A stretch of 64,000 nt of DNA from Bacillus sp. SLBN-46 (GTDB lineage: Bacteria > Bacillota > Bacilli > Bacillales > Cytobacillaceae): contig NZ_JAVIZM010000001.1 of the NCBI RefSeq assembly GCF_031453555.1, forward strand, positions 1,495,001 to 1,559,000, written 5' to 3'. A program made the translations under genes and the position numbers. The notes under the pieces were generated by a model that saw only the letters and a list, made by a program, of their open reading frames with translations, was not told the origin of the DNA and ran no database searches. Of the stretch, positions 27,002 to 35,823 are shown one piece after another; the stretch's first letter is position 1; each line of letters opens with the position of its first letter.

Positions 27002-28078
27002 ATGGCGATATTAATCACCGGTGGAGCCGGTTATATTGGTAGTCATACCTGCGTTGAATTACTGAATGCAGGTTATGAAATTGTAGTCTTGGACAATTTT
27101 ATGAATAGTAAGCCTGAAGCCATTAAAAGAATAACAGAAATTACAGGTAAATCTTTTAAATTTTATAATATCGATTTATTAGATGAGAATAGTTTGGATG
27201 AGGTTTTTTTAGAGAATAATATAGAAGCAGTCATTCATTTTGCTGGTTTAAAAGCAGTTGGAGAATCTGTGTATCTTCCTCTTCACTATTTTCATAACAA
27301 TATTACCAGTACTCTTGTCCTTTGTAAGATAATGAAAAAATACAATGTAAAAAAATTAGTTTTTAGTTCATCAGCAACGGTATATGGAACACCTGAACGA
27401 TTTCCGATTTCTGAGGATAGTCCTTTAGGAGCATTAAATCCTTATGGGCGTACAAAGCTTATGATCGAAGAAATGTTACAAGATTTATACGTTTCAGATC
27501 ATAACTGGAGTATTTCTATTTTGCGGTATTTTAACCCTATTGGAGCTCATGAAAGTGGATTAATCGGAGAAGATCCGAATGGAGTTCCAAATAATCTTAT
27601 GCCATATATATCTCAAGTGGCTATTGGAAAACAAAAGGAGCTTAATATTTTTGGTAATCAATATCCAACAAAGGATGGAACAGGTGTAAGGGATTATATT
27701 CATGTTGTTGATTTGGCATTTGGACATTTAAAAGCTTTAGAAACGATTACATATTCAACAGGTATTGACGTTTATAATCTTGGTACTGGGAAAGGTTATA
27801 GCGTGTTAGAAATGATAATTGCCTTTGAAAAAGCCTCAGGAAAGAAAATTCCTTATAAAATAGTGGAGCCGAGACCAGGTGATATAGCTGTTTGTTATGC
27901 TGATTCAGTGAAAGCCAAAAGAAAACTTGGTTGGGTTGCTAAAAAAGGAATAAACGAAATGTGTGAAGATGCTTGGCGTTGGCAGTTAAGAAACCCAAAT
28001 GGGTATGAAAAAATACAAGATATAGAAAGTCCTCACTTTATTGGAAGTGAGGCTTTTTTTATTGGAAATAAATCATGA
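27002..28078 (+). CDS. galE: UDP-glucose 4-epimerase
   Basis: A 358-residue extended [19 protein letters not shown] at the start, [20 protein letters not shown], then the catalytic Tyr/Lys in [14 protein letters not shown], and [19 protein letters not shown]. It interconverts UDP-Glc and UDP-Gal. Usual GalE proteins are about 330-340 residues and end near NPNGYE; here about 18 more residues follow ([20 protein letters not shown]). Those codons are a terminator hairpin read as protein, so the ancestral stop was probably lost. A strong ribosome site (GGGGGGG) precedes the ATG. Confidence 0.93.
   Translation: MAILITGGAGYIGSHTCVELLNAGYEIVVLDNFMNSKPEAIKRITEITGKSFKFYNIDLLDENSLDEVFLENNIEAVIHFAGLKAVGESVYLPLHYFHNNITSTLVLCKIMKKYNVKKLVFSSSATVYGTPERFPISEDSPLGALNPYGRTKLMIEEMLQDLYVSDHNWSISILRYFNPIGAHESGLIGEDPNGVPNNLMPYISQVAIGKQKELNIFGNQYPTKDGTGVRDYIHVVDLAFGHLKALETITYSTGIDVYNLGTGKGYSVLEMIIAFEKASGKKIPYKIVEPRPGDIAVCYADSVKAKRKLGWVAKKGINEMCEDAWRWQLRNPNGYEKIQDIESPHFIGSEAFFIGNKS
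28031..28060 (+). terminator. Intra-operon terminator inside the galE tail
   Basis: CCTCACTT, a 6-nt loop, AAGTGAGG and then C plus seven T make a classic intrinsic terminator, inside the last 16 codons of galE. It stands in the middle of the eps operon, downstream of the EAR antitermination RNA. Confidence 0.85.
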
Positions 28079-28099
28079 TTCTTAAGAGAGGTTAGTAAG

Positions 28100-28243
28100 A
28101 TGGCTATATCGGAACATATCACCCAACAGAAGTTGCAAGCAATCTTGAAGAATATGTATGTTAAGGGAATAGAGACAGAAAATCTGCAAGTAAAAGAATT
28201 TATTGAAGAAATAAAAAAACAATTATTAGCTGATGCCAAATAG
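28100..28243 (+). CDS. 47-residue small helical protein (weak SinI-like)
   Basis: An ATG behind GAGAGGTTAG opens 47 residues: [34 protein letters not shown] and [13 protein letters not shown]. Size and pattern (Leu-rich helix, KGIETE turn, second helix) recall the SinI/SinR dimerisation segment; the SinR homologue at 30748 has TGIEKEQIKEY at the matching place. The likeness is weak and an insertion is needed to align. It could be an anti-repressor for that protein, or an unrelated small protein. It lies between the galE-tail terminator and the sugar transferase gene. Confidence 0.55.
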   Translation: MAISEHITQQKLQAILKNMYVKGIETENLQVKEFIEEIKKQLLADAK

Positions 28244-28259
28244 CTCGGGGGGACCAAGC

Positions 28260-28874
28260 ATGAAGAGGCTTTTTGATTTAACGGTTTCTTTAATCCTGTT
28301 TTTTGGTCTTTCTCCCATCTTCATCGTGATTGCGTTGTTAGTTAAAAAGAAGCTAGGTTCTCCAGTCATCTTTAAGCAGGTACGGCCTGGTTTATTTGGC
28401 AAACCTTTTTACTTATATAAGTTCAGAACGATGACAGATGAAAAAGACAATCAAGGGGAATTACTACCTGATTACATTAGGTTAACTACTTTTGGAAAAT
28501 TTCTTCGTAAATACAGCTTAGATGAATATCCTCAATTATGGAATGTCATAAAAGGGGATTTGAGCTTAGTCGGACCAAGACCGTTGCTTGTAGAATATTT
28601 GCCGCTTTATACAAAAGAGCAATCCTTAAGGCACAACGTACGACCTGGGATTACGGGATGGGCCCAGATAAACGGCCGAAACTCCATATCCTGGGAAGAA
28701 AAATTTAATTTAGATGTCTGGTATGTTCATAACCGTTCATTTTTTTTAGATATGAAAATTTTATTTCAAACAATCTATAAAGTCTTAAGTTCGCAAGGAA
28801 TTAACCAACAAGGTAAAGCTACAGTAGATAGTTTTACAGGTTCAAAAAATTCCTCTGTTGGAGGCGGGCGTTGA
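28260..28874 (+). CDS. EpsL-like initiating sugar-phosphate transferase
   Basis: A 204-residue bacterial sugar transferase (PglC/WcaJ C-domain type). One N-terminal re-entrant helix ([20 protein letters not shown]) is followed by [26 protein letters not shown], the DEYPQLWNV segment, LVGPRPL and [14 protein letters not shown]. It loads the first sugar phosphate, by context diNAc-bacillosamine-1-P, on undecaprenyl phosphate. ATG at 28260 with CGGGGGGA. It overlaps the acetyltransferase gene by one base (TGATG). Confidence 0.93.
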   Translation: MKRLFDLTVSLILFFGLSPIFIVIALLVKKKLGSPVIFKQVRPGLFGKPFYLYKFRTMTDEKDNQGELLPDYIRLTTFGKFLRKYSLDEYPQLWNVIKGDLSLVGPRPLLVEYLPLYTKEQSLRHNVRPGITGWAQINGRNSISWEEKFNLDVWYVHNRSFFLDMKILFQTIYKVLSSQGINQQGKATVDSFTGSKNSSVGGGR

Positions 28875-29545
28875 TGAGGTTTATCATAATTGGCCATGGG
28901 GGGCATAGTAAGGTGATATCGGATATGATCCTTACTAATCCAAAAAATAAAATTGTTGGATATTTAGATGACCAATATAAAGAAATTCATTTCATTAAGA
29001 ACCAAGTATATGGTCCTATTTTGTGGGCAAAGGTACTAGCAAAATATTATGAAGATATTAAATTCATTTTTGCAATCGGTGACAATAAAGTCAGACAATC
29101 AATCGTGCAGAATTTGAGTATTCCAATAGAATACTATTCAACCATCACTCATCCAACCGCAACGATTAGCCCAAGTGTAAAAATTGGGTATGGAACGGTT
29201 GTTATGCCGCATGCTGTCATTAATGCAGATGCAGTTATTGGAAACCATTGCATAATAAATTCCGGTTCGGTGGTCGAACATGATTGTGAAATTGATGATT
29301 TTGTACATGTGTGTCCCCACTCTACACTTACGGGTTCCGTCCAATTGGCTGAAGGGGTGCTTACCGGAGCCGGTTCCACAATAATCCCTAAAGTGAAAAT
29401 TGGAAAATGGGCTACTATCGGGGCCGGGGCGACAGTGACACATAATATACCCCCATATTGTACGGCAGTGGGTATTCCTGCCAAAGTGAAGTCTTACAAT
29501 CAAAAAAGTGTGGAGAGAGGTGCATTAATTGATAAATACAGCTAA
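28874..29545 (+). CDS. EpsM/PglD-like acetyltransferase
   Basis: A 223-residue NeuD/PglD family protein. The N-terminal Rossmann part (FIIIGHGGHSKVISDMI) binds the UDP-sugar, and left-handed beta-helix repeats follow (ATISPSVKIGYGTVVMPHAV). The catalytic His is in VEHDCEIDDF and CPHSTLTGSVQL follows. It acetylates the 4-amino group of UDP-4-amino-sugar to give UDP-diNAc-bacillosamine. ATG at 28874 overlaps the previous stop; the end overlaps the aminotransferase gene by 17 bp. Confidence 0.92.
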   Translation: MRFIIIGHGGHSKVISDMILTNPKNKIVGYLDDQYKEIHFIKNQVYGPILWAKVLAKYYEDIKFIFAIGDNKVRQSIVQNLSIPIEYYSTITHPTATISPSVKIGYGTVVMPHAVINADAVIGNHCIINSGSVVEHDCEIDDFVHVCPHSTLTGSVQLAEGVLTGAGSTIIPKVKIGKWATIGAGATVTHNIPPYCTAVGIPAKVKSYNQKSVERGALIDKYS

Positions 29546-30716
29546 TAAAAAAAGAATTTATCTTTCTTCCCCGCATATGAGTGGGAAGGAACATAAATAT
29601 ATAAATGAAGCATTTCAAACTAATTGGATTGCTCCTCTTGGACCTAATGTGGATGCCTTTGAAACCGGTATAGCAGAATACGTAGGAGTCAATGAAGCAG
29701 TGGCCGTAAGCTCAGGAACGGCTGCCATTCATCTGGCTCTTTTATTATTAGGTGTGGGAAAGGGAGATAAGGTGTTTTGCTCGAGTCTTACCTTTATAGC
29801 AAGTGCCAACCCGATTATTTATCAAGGAGCGGAGCCAGTTTTTATCGATTCTGAACCTGAAACTTGGAATATGTCCCCGCAGGCTTTAGAGCGGGCGTTT
29901 GAGGATGCAATAGAGGATGGTACTCTTCCGAAGGCAGTAATTGTTGTGAATTTGTATGGCCAAAGTGCCAAGATGAATGAAATTATAGCCATCTGCAACC
30001 ATTATGAAGTTCCTATAATTGAAGATGCTGCAGAATCACTTGGAGCCATGTATAAGGGGAAAGCAAGTGGAACGTTTGGAAAATTTGGGGTCTTCTCCTT
30101 TAACGGAAATAAGATTATTACCACTTCCGGAGGAGGAATGCTGGTTTCAAATGATCGAGAGGCTTTACAAAAGGCAAGATTCTTAGCAACACAAGCAAGG
30201 GATGCGGCACCTCACTACCAACATAGTCAAATCGGATTCAACTATAGATTAAGTAATATTTTAGCTGGTATCGGAAGGGCACAATTAGAAGTATTGGAGG
30301 AAAGAATTGCTGCAAGAAGAGCTATTTTTGATAAGTACTTTGATGAACTTTCTAATCTATCTGGGTTTACGTTTATGCCTGAGTTAAAAGATACCTATTC
30401 TAATCGATGGCTAACTGCCCTTACCATTAATGAGAAAGAGGCTGGAATCTCTGTAACAGATATTCTAAGAGCATTAAGCGAGGAAAACATTGAAGCAAGG
30501 CCTGTTTGGAAGCCACTTCATCTACAGCCTGTATTCAAAGAAAGTAAATATTATCCCCATAATGAGCAAAAGAGTGTTTCTGAAGTCCTCTTTAACAATG
30601 GATTGTGCTTACCATCAGGTTCAAATATGACAGAGGAGGAAATAGAAACAGTTATTTACCATATTAAACAAACAGTTATTAAAAGGAAGGAAAGAGCGGA
30701 GATGTTTAGTAGTTAG
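29529..30716 (+). CDS. EpsN/PglE-like PLP aminotransferase
   Basis: A 395-residue DegT/DnrJ/EryC1/StrS aminotransferase. Signatures: YLSSPHMSGKEHKYINEAF, SSGTAAIHLALLLLG, EDAAESLGAMYKGKASGTFG, and the PLP-lysine in SFNGNKIITTSGGGML. It puts the 4-amino group on UDP-4-keto-6-deoxy-GlcNAc. Together with the EpsC-like dehydratase and EpsM-like acetyltransferase this completes UDP-bacillosamine synthesis. TTG start behind GAGAGG, inside the end of the acetyltransferase gene. Confidence 0.93.
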   Translation: MINTANKKRIYLSSPHMSGKEHKYINEAFQTNWIAPLGPNVDAFETGIAEYVGVNEAVAVSSGTAAIHLALLLLGVGKGDKVFCSSLTFIASANPIIYQGAEPVFIDSEPETWNMSPQALERAFEDAIEDGTLPKAVIVVNLYGQSAKMNEIIAICNHYEVPIIEDAAESLGAMYKGKASGTFGKFGVFSFNGNKIITTSGGGMLVSNDREALQKARFLATQARDAAPHYQHSQIGFNYRLSNILAGIGRAQLEVLEERIAARRAIFDKYFDELSNLSGFTFMPELKDTYSNRWLTALTINEKEAGISVTDILRALSEENIEARPVWKPLHLQPVFKESKYYPHNEQKSVSEVLFNNGLCLPSGSNMTEEEIETVIYHIKQTVIKRKERAEMFSS

Positions 30717-30747
30717 TAATTACTTTATGATAAACGGGGTATGAGTT

Positions 30748-31101
30748 GTGATCGGAAATACGATATTTGAATTTCGGAAGCAAAAGGGGATCACTTTGTC
30801 CGAATTAGCGAAACGTGCAAAAATATCTAAATCATATTTAAGTAATATTGAACGAAATCTAAATCGGAATCCTTCTATCGAGGTTGTAAAGAGAATTGCA
30901 TCAGTGCTAGATATGGAATTAGATACTTTCTTGAGTCCCATAAAAACAAATGACGTACAACATGGATTTGACCAAGATTTGATTGATTTCGCTGCAGAAT
31001 TAAAGGAAACGGGAATTGAAAAAGAACAAATTAAAGAATATAAAACTGTGTTTGAATTTATAAAATGGAAAAATCAGCACACACGAGAAGAGAAAAATTG
31101 A
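30748..31101 (+). CDS. SinR-like biofilm repressor
   Basis: A 117-residue homologue of B. subtilis SinR. Residues 1-65 are a HTH: MIGNTIFEFRKQKGITLSEL, AKRAKISKSYLSNIERNLNR, NPSIEVVKRIASVLDM. The recognition segment SKSYLSNIERNL is nearly that of SinR (AKSYLSSIERNL), so the same DNA word is expected. Residues ~75-110 (DQDLIDFAAELKETGIEKEQ) match the SinR/SinI dimerisation helices. GTG start behind GGGGT. It is inside the operon whose promoter it probably represses; no clear sinI is adjacent, though a weak candidate lies at 28100. Confidence 0.9.
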   Translation: MIGNTIFEFRKQKGITLSELAKRAKISKSYLSNIERNLNRNPSIEVVKRIASVLDMELDTFLSPIKTNDVQHGFDQDLIDFAAELKETGIEKEQIKEYKTVFEFIKWKNQHTREEKN

Positions 31102-31111
31102 GGTACTCGAC

Positions 31112-31846
31112 ATGGAAAATTTAAAAAAGATACCTAAGGTCATTCATTATTGCTGGTTTGGTGGGAAAGAGAAACCCAAGGTAGTAAGTAAATGCATAGA
31201 TAGCTGGGAAAAAAATCTCCCTGATTATGAAATCATTGAATGGAATGAAAATAATTTTAATATCAATCTAAATTCATATGTAAAGGAAGCATATAGCGCA
31301 GGTAAATTTGCATTTGTGAGTGATTACGTTCGAGTGTATGCTCTTTATCATTACGGCGGGATTTACCTAGATACAGACGTAGAAGTTTTTAAATCTTTTG
31401 ATGATCTATTACACCATACTTCTTTTTGGGGATTCGAACAGGAAAACTATATTGCTACTAGCACTATAGGGGCAGAAAAAGGAAACAAGTTAATTAAAGC
31501 GTTTCTTGATACTTATAAAGATAATCATTTCATTAATACCGATGGAAGTAAGAACATTTTAACCAATGTAGCAATTATCACTAAAATTTTGAGAAACATT
31601 GGTCTTAAAACAAATGGACAGTTTCAGGAAATAGAGGGAATGGGGGCTTTTTATCCTCAAACTTATTTTTCTCCTTATGATTATATAAATTGTCAAACAT
31701 TCATTACTGATAAAACATATACCATCCATTACTTTTATAAAAGTTGGCTTCCATTCAAAGTGAGAGTAAAAGGAAAAATAAAATTAATCCTATCAAAGGT
31801 AATAGGTGGTCAAAATATTGCTAGATTAAGAAAAATATATCGTTAA
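31112..31846 (+). CDS. GT32-type glycosyltransferase
   Basis: A 244-residue protein of the OCH1/capsular-sugar (GT32) family. VIHYCWFGGKEKP opens it, then SDYVRVYALYHYGGIYLDTD with the metal-binding DTD (Asp87-Asp89), and a C-terminal VAIITKILRNIG. It should transfer a hexose, mannose or galactose type, to the lipid-linked repeat unit in the cytoplasm. The acceptor cannot be inferred. ATG 10 bp after sinR-like, in a tight operon. Confidence 0.88.
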   Translation: MENLKKIPKVIHYCWFGGKEKPKVVSKCIDSWEKNLPDYEIIEWNENNFNINLNSYVKEAYSAGKFAFVSDYVRVYALYHYGGIYLDTDVEVFKSFDDLLHHTSFWGFEQENYIATSTIGAEKGNKLIKAFLDTYKDNHFINTDGSKNILTNVAIITKILRNIGLKTNGQFQEIEGMGAFYPQTYFSPYDYINCQTFITDKTYTIHYFYKSWLPFKVRVKGKIKLILSKVIGGQNIARLRKIYR

Positions 31847-31870
31847 GCAGTTTTTAAGGAGAATGGTAAG

Positions 31871-32503
31871 GTGAATATAACCAGGAAGATCATTTTAACC
31901 TTGATATCCGAGAGTAAAAAACGGGGTTTTTTTATTATGATTCTTATGAATTTATCCCACTTAGTCGGAATAATAAGAGGGATGTTTTACAAGTTTATTT
32001 ATTTTAAGAACATACAGTCTTCTATTTTTTCTCTTCAATCCAATAGTAAAATAGAAATTTTTAATAAACAGGCAAGGATGGATATAGGAAAGTTTGTTTT
32101 TATTAGAAAAAATGCGAGCATTCGTATTGATTTTACTGGAGTTCTCAAAATAGGAAATAATGTTTTTATTAATGACAACTGTACTATTAATTGCGTAAAC
32201 AAAATTACAATAGGAAAAAATACAAAGATTGCCCCTAATGTCTGTATTAATGACCATGATCATAATTATAAAAAAAATACATCAGACCATTTAGTAAGGG
32301 GAGAAGTCACCATTGGCCAAAATGTATGGATCGGATCGAATGTCGTAATCTTAAGGAATACCCACATTGGTGATAATGTGGTTATTGCTGCGGGTAGTGT
32401 CGTTAAAGGAATCGTACCGCCTAATACTATATTTTTAAATAAAAGAGAGATTGAGCTAAAACCTTATAAAAATAAAGAAAAGGTAGTGAAGTTTACTGTT
32501 TAA
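31871..32503 (+). CDS. Hexapeptide-repeat O-acyltransferase
   Basis: A 210-residue left-handed beta-helix acyltransferase of the LbetaH family. NVFINDNCTINC, APNVCINDHDHNY and VTIGQNVWIGSNVVILRNTH are the repeated turns; the His in NDHDHNY is the usual catalytic position. It probably acetylates a sugar of the repeat unit. The first ~45 residues are hydrophobic and basic, without repeats. GTG start behind AAGGAG. Part of the same operon as the flanking glycosyltransferases. Confidence 0.85.
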   Translation: MNITRKIILTLISESKKRGFFIMILMNLSHLVGIIRGMFYKFIYFKNIQSSIFSLQSNSKIEIFNKQARMDIGKFVFIRKNASIRIDFTGVLKIGNNVFINDNCTINCVNKITIGKNTKIAPNVCINDHDHNYKKNTSDHLVRGEVTIGQNVWIGSNVVILRNTHIGDNVVIAAGSVVKGIVPPNTIFLNKREIELKPYKNKEKVVKFTV

Positions 32504-32529
32504 TACTTCATTTTAGGTGAGGATAGAGG

Positions 32530-33729
32530 ATGAAAAAGAATATTTTAATTTCTGTTTATAATATGGAAATTGGCGGAATTGAAAGAAGTTTAATTAATAT
32601 GTTAGAAAGCTTTGACTATAAAAAATATGATGTTGATCTTTTAATTTATCATCATGTTGGCGAGTTCATGAATTTAATTCCCAATTCCGTTAATGTTCTC
32701 CCACAGATAGAAAAGTACACTGTTTTCCGTAAACCAGTTACTCTTTGTCTTAAAGAAAGACATTATTTATTAGCTTTTATTAGAGTTCTATCGAAGTACA
32801 TAGCAAAAATAAAAGCGAAAAATAGAGAACTGGAAGAGGGGGCAGGATATATACAAATGCAGCTAACGCAAAAATACTCATCCTTCTTTATACCAAAGCT
32901 AAAAAAAGAATACGATGTAGCAATTAGCTATGCATGGCCACACGATATTATAGCAAATAAGGTAAAAGCAAAGAAAAAAATTGCATGGGTTCATACTGAT
33001 TACAGTAAGCTGGAAATTGATAACGAACTGGACCTGAAAGTTTGGAATCAATTTGATTATATTGCTTCGGTTTCGGAGGCTTGCAGGGATGCATTTTTAT
33101 CTACCTATCCTACCTTATTAGAGAAAGTGTTAGTTGTAGAAAATATAACCTCACCTCATTTCATAAAGAAAATGGCAGAGGAAGAACAATCACAACTCAA
33201 AATAAAACCCCAAACCTTTACCCTTGTTTCTGTAGGCAGGTTATCATATGTCAAGGGGTTTGATCTGGCAGTAGAAGCTCTTAGACTATTGCACAACCAG
33301 GGATTAACAAATATTAAGTGGTACATTGTGGGTTATGGCGGATACGAAAAGGAATTGAAAGAGTTAGTTGCCAAACATAATCTTAACGATAGTTTTATTC
33401 TTTTAGGTAAAAAAACAAATCCCTATCCATATATAAAAAATTGTGATTTATATGTCCAACCGTCAAGGTATGAAGGGAAAGCAGTAACTGTTTCTGAAGC
33501 AAAAATACTGGGGAAACCTATACTTATTACAAATTATCCAACCGCGTCAAGCCAAATAGAAGATGGAATAGAAGGTATAATTTGTGAGCTAAGTGTCCCA
33601 GGGGTTGCTCGTGGAATCGAGGAGTTTTATCGTAATCAAGAATTGAAGAATACTTTAGTACACAATATAAGAAGTAAAGATTATAGCAATAATTATGAAC
33701 TGGAGAAGCTCTATAAAATTATTAGTTAG
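32530..33729 (+). CDS. GT4 glycosyltransferase
   Basis: A 399-residue GT-B enzyme. The N-terminus has NMEIGGIERSLINMLESF; the C-domain has LVSVGRLSYVKGFDLAVEAL, YPYIKNCDLYVQPSRYEGKA and the acidic pair in a VSEAKILGKPILITNYPT segment. It is a paralogue of the gene at 38110 and of the pseudogene at 49329 (all have GG[IV]E near residue 15 and NPYPYIKN before the nucleotide-sugar site). The donor sugar is unknown. It is the last gene before a promoter region with two SinR-type operators. Confidence 0.9.
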   Translation: MKKNILISVYNMEIGGIERSLINMLESFDYKKYDVDLLIYHHVGEFMNLIPNSVNVLPQIEKYTVFRKPVTLCLKERHYLLAFIRVLSKYIAKIKAKNRELEEGAGYIQMQLTQKYSSFFIPKLKKEYDVAISYAWPHDIIANKVKAKKKIAWVHTDYSKLEIDNELDLKVWNQFDYIASVSEACRDAFLSTYPTLLEKVLVVENITSPHFIKKMAEEEQSQLKIKPQTFTLVSVGRLSYVKGFDLAVEALRLLHNQGLTNIKWYIVGYGGYEKELKELVAKHNLNDSFILLGKKTNPYPYIKNCDLYVQPSRYEGKAVTVSEAKILGKPILITNYPTASSQIEDGIEGIICELSVPGVARGIEEFYRNQELKNTLVHNIRSKDYSNNYELEKLYKIIS

Positions 33730-33786
33730 TGCAATAGGTTGTTTAGGAAGTTTTATAAAATATCTGTAGATTTATGTCGATAGAAT

Positions 33787-33802
33787 GTTCTTTAATGAGA
33801 AC
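33787..33802. promoter_or_regulatory. SinR-type operator (third unit, site 1)
   Basis: GTTCTTTAATGAGAAC overlaps the -35 zone of the TATAAT at 33814. The same spacing (27 bp) recurs at 59270/59297. Confidence 0.75.
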
Positions 33803-33813
33803 TTTGTGTAAGT

Positions 33814-33819
33814 TATAAT
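33814..33819 (+). promoter_or_regulatory. -10 box of an internal promoter
   Basis: A consensus TATAAT; the -35 zone is poor (TTTAAT at 17 bp) and lies inside the operator, so it is a regulated internal promoter for the flippase and following genes. Confidence 0.55.
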
Positions 33820-33868
33820 GTAGGAAAGCATAGGTGGAAAAATTATCATAAAAATTTTTATTCACTTT

Positions 33869-33884
33869 GTTCATTATAATGAAC
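33869..33884. promoter_or_regulatory. SinR-type operator (third unit, site 2)
   Basis: GTTCATTATAATGAAC is a perfect palindrome, 82 bp after site 1 and about 84 bp before the flippase start. The identical word recurs at 59372. Confidence 0.78.
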
Positions 33885-33967
33885 GTTTTTTCGAAGAGGT
33901 GGTTAGGGATATTTATGTATATAGTACTTAAATGCTAGGTTTAGCTTATAAATTATAATTTTAAGGT

Positions 33968-35767
33968 GTGAACAAATTGAGGGATACAATTCAAAAACTA
34001 AGGATTCTTTTAAACAAAAGAGATAAGAAAAGATTATTATTGCTTTTTTTTATGATGATCCTTGCAGCTATATTTGAAACGGTAGGAATTGGATTAATCG
34101 TTCCTTTTGTTGGAATTGTAACAAATCCTACTATTATTCAGAAGCAATCATTTTTATCAAATGTATACCAATTGTTAAATTTTCAATCAACCAACACGTT
34201 TATTTTGTTTGCAGTTGTCTGTTTACTAACCGTATATATTGTTAAGAATGCTTATTTATTATTTTTCTATTCGGTACAATATAGAGTCATTTTGAATCAA
34301 AAAGTAAAACTTTCCAGAACAATGTTTAAGTTGTACTTAACAAAACCTTATACATTTCACTTGCAGCGGAATTCCGCTGAATTGTTAAGGAATGTAAACG
34401 GAGAAGTAGCAAAGGTATTTGATGGTATTTTATTAGCAAGTTTTCAATTGCTAACGGAGATATTCATTATGACTTTTATACTTACGTTACTTATTGTTAC
34501 TGCGCCATTAGCCACGCTTACATCCGGTATTTTATTGGGGGGAAGTGTTCTTTTATTTTTTAAGATCTTTCGGAACAAGATTACTAATTTAGGAATAGAA
34601 AACCAAAAAGTTAGTCGTGAGATGATTAAGTGGGTAAATCAAGGATTAGGAGCAAGTAAAGAAATCAAGGTTTCGGGAAAAGAAAGGTATTTTGTGAAAT
34701 CGTACGCTAAGCAAAGTCAGATTATGGCGAATAATACCATTTATAAAAATACGCTAGATCAAATTCCTAGGCTTTTTATTGAGACCTTATTAGTATCAGT
34801 TGTCCTTATTACGATGGTGATTATTGTGTTCCAAGGAACAGAGACATCAACATTAGTGGCTACCATGTCACTGTTTGCAATGGCAGCATTTCGATTAATG
34901 CCTTCTATTAATAGAATAGTCGCCACAATAACCTCCATTCGATTTAGCCAGCCAGCATTGACCGTAGTCTATAATGATTTAATTAAAGATAATAACGGCA
35001 AGAATCCAATTGAAGAAGATGTAATCATTGAGTTAAAGCATGAAAAGCTAAATAATGGTGAGAAAATATTCCATAATTCAATTAGATTAGAAAATGTATT
35101 TTTTCGTTATCCAAATCAAAAAGAGTATTCCATTAAAAATTTATCCTTAACCATACCGATTGGACATTCAGTTGCTTTCGTTGGAACATCTGGCGCTGGC
35201 AAAACAACTATTGTTGATATCATACTTGGACTATTTGAACCTGAGAAGGGCCGTATAGTAGTTGATGGGAAAGACTTAAATGAACTCATGCCAATATGGA
35301 AAAATAAGATTGGCTATATCCCACAATCCATTTATTTATCAGATGAAACCATTCGGAACAATGTGGCTTTTGGAATAAACGATCAGGACATAGATGATTT
35401 TGCTGTTCTAAAGGCAATTGAAGATGCACAGCTAAAGGATTTTATTGATACTCTCCCTGAAGGAATAAATACTGTCGTAGGTGAAAGAGGAGTTAGGTTA
35501 TCAGGGGGACAACGTCAGCGTATTGGGATTGCCAGAGCCTTGTATCATAACCCGGAAATTATCTTTCTAGATGAAGCAACATCTGCTTTAGATAACGAGA
35601 CAGAAAAAGAGATTATGAAAGCAATTGATGGTCTTAAAGGTGAAAAGACATTAATTATTATTGCTCATAGATTAAGTACCATTGAAAACTGTGACATTGT
35701 TTTTAAAGTGGATAAAGGTGGTAAATTACTATCAGTAGATAATAAAGTCAATTATGCAACAATTTGA
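33968..35767 (+). CDS. PglK-like ABC flippase for lipid-linked oligosaccharide
   Basis: A 599-residue half-transporter with about six helices, Walker A GTSGAGKTT, signature LSGGQRQRIGIARAL and Walker B IIFLDEATSALD. The membrane part has IPRLFIETLLVSVVL and AAFRLMPSINRIVATITSIR, closely like Campylobacter PglK (PRIYLEG, ALYRLMPSANRI), which flips a bacillosamine-linked glycan. As no Wzx-type flippase is found in the window, this may move the repeat unit across the membrane. GTG start; a site follows AAGG. It heads the third transcription unit. Confidence 0.83.
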   Translation: MNKLRDTIQKLRILLNKRDKKRLLLLFFMMILAAIFETVGIGLIVPFVGIVTNPTIIQKQSFLSNVYQLLNFQSTNTFILFAVVCLLTVYIVKNAYLLFFYSVQYRVILNQKVKLSRTMFKLYLTKPYTFHLQRNSAELLRNVNGEVAKVFDGILLASFQLLTEIFIMTFILTLLIVTAPLATLTSGILLGGSVLLFFKIFRNKITNLGIENQKVSREMIKWVNQGLGASKEIKVSGKERYFVKSYAKQSQIMANNTIYKNTLDQIPRLFIETLLVSVVLITMVIIVFQGTETSTLVATMSLFAMAAFRLMPSINRIVATITSIRFSQPALTVVYNDLIKDNNGKNPIEEDVIIELKHEKLNNGEKIFHNSIRLENVFFRYPNQKEYSIKNLSLTIPIGHSVAFVGTSGAGKTTIVDIILGLFEPEKGRIVVDGKDLNELMPIWKNKIGYIPQSIYLSDETIRNNVAFGINDQDIDDFAVLKAIEDAQLKDFIDTLPEGINTVVGERGVRLSGGQRQRIGIARALYHNPEIIFLDEATSALDNETEKEIMKAIDGLKGEKTLIIIAHRLSTIENCDIVFKVDKGGKLLSVDNKVNYATI

Positions 35768-35823
35768 TATTAATACGATTCTTTAAGATAATTTATTATT
35801 CAATTTCAGGGAGTTATTATATT

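Noticed and set aside
33968..35767. Third RiPP exporter
   Set aside because: No precursor or maturation gene lies nearby, and the membrane motifs match PglK.
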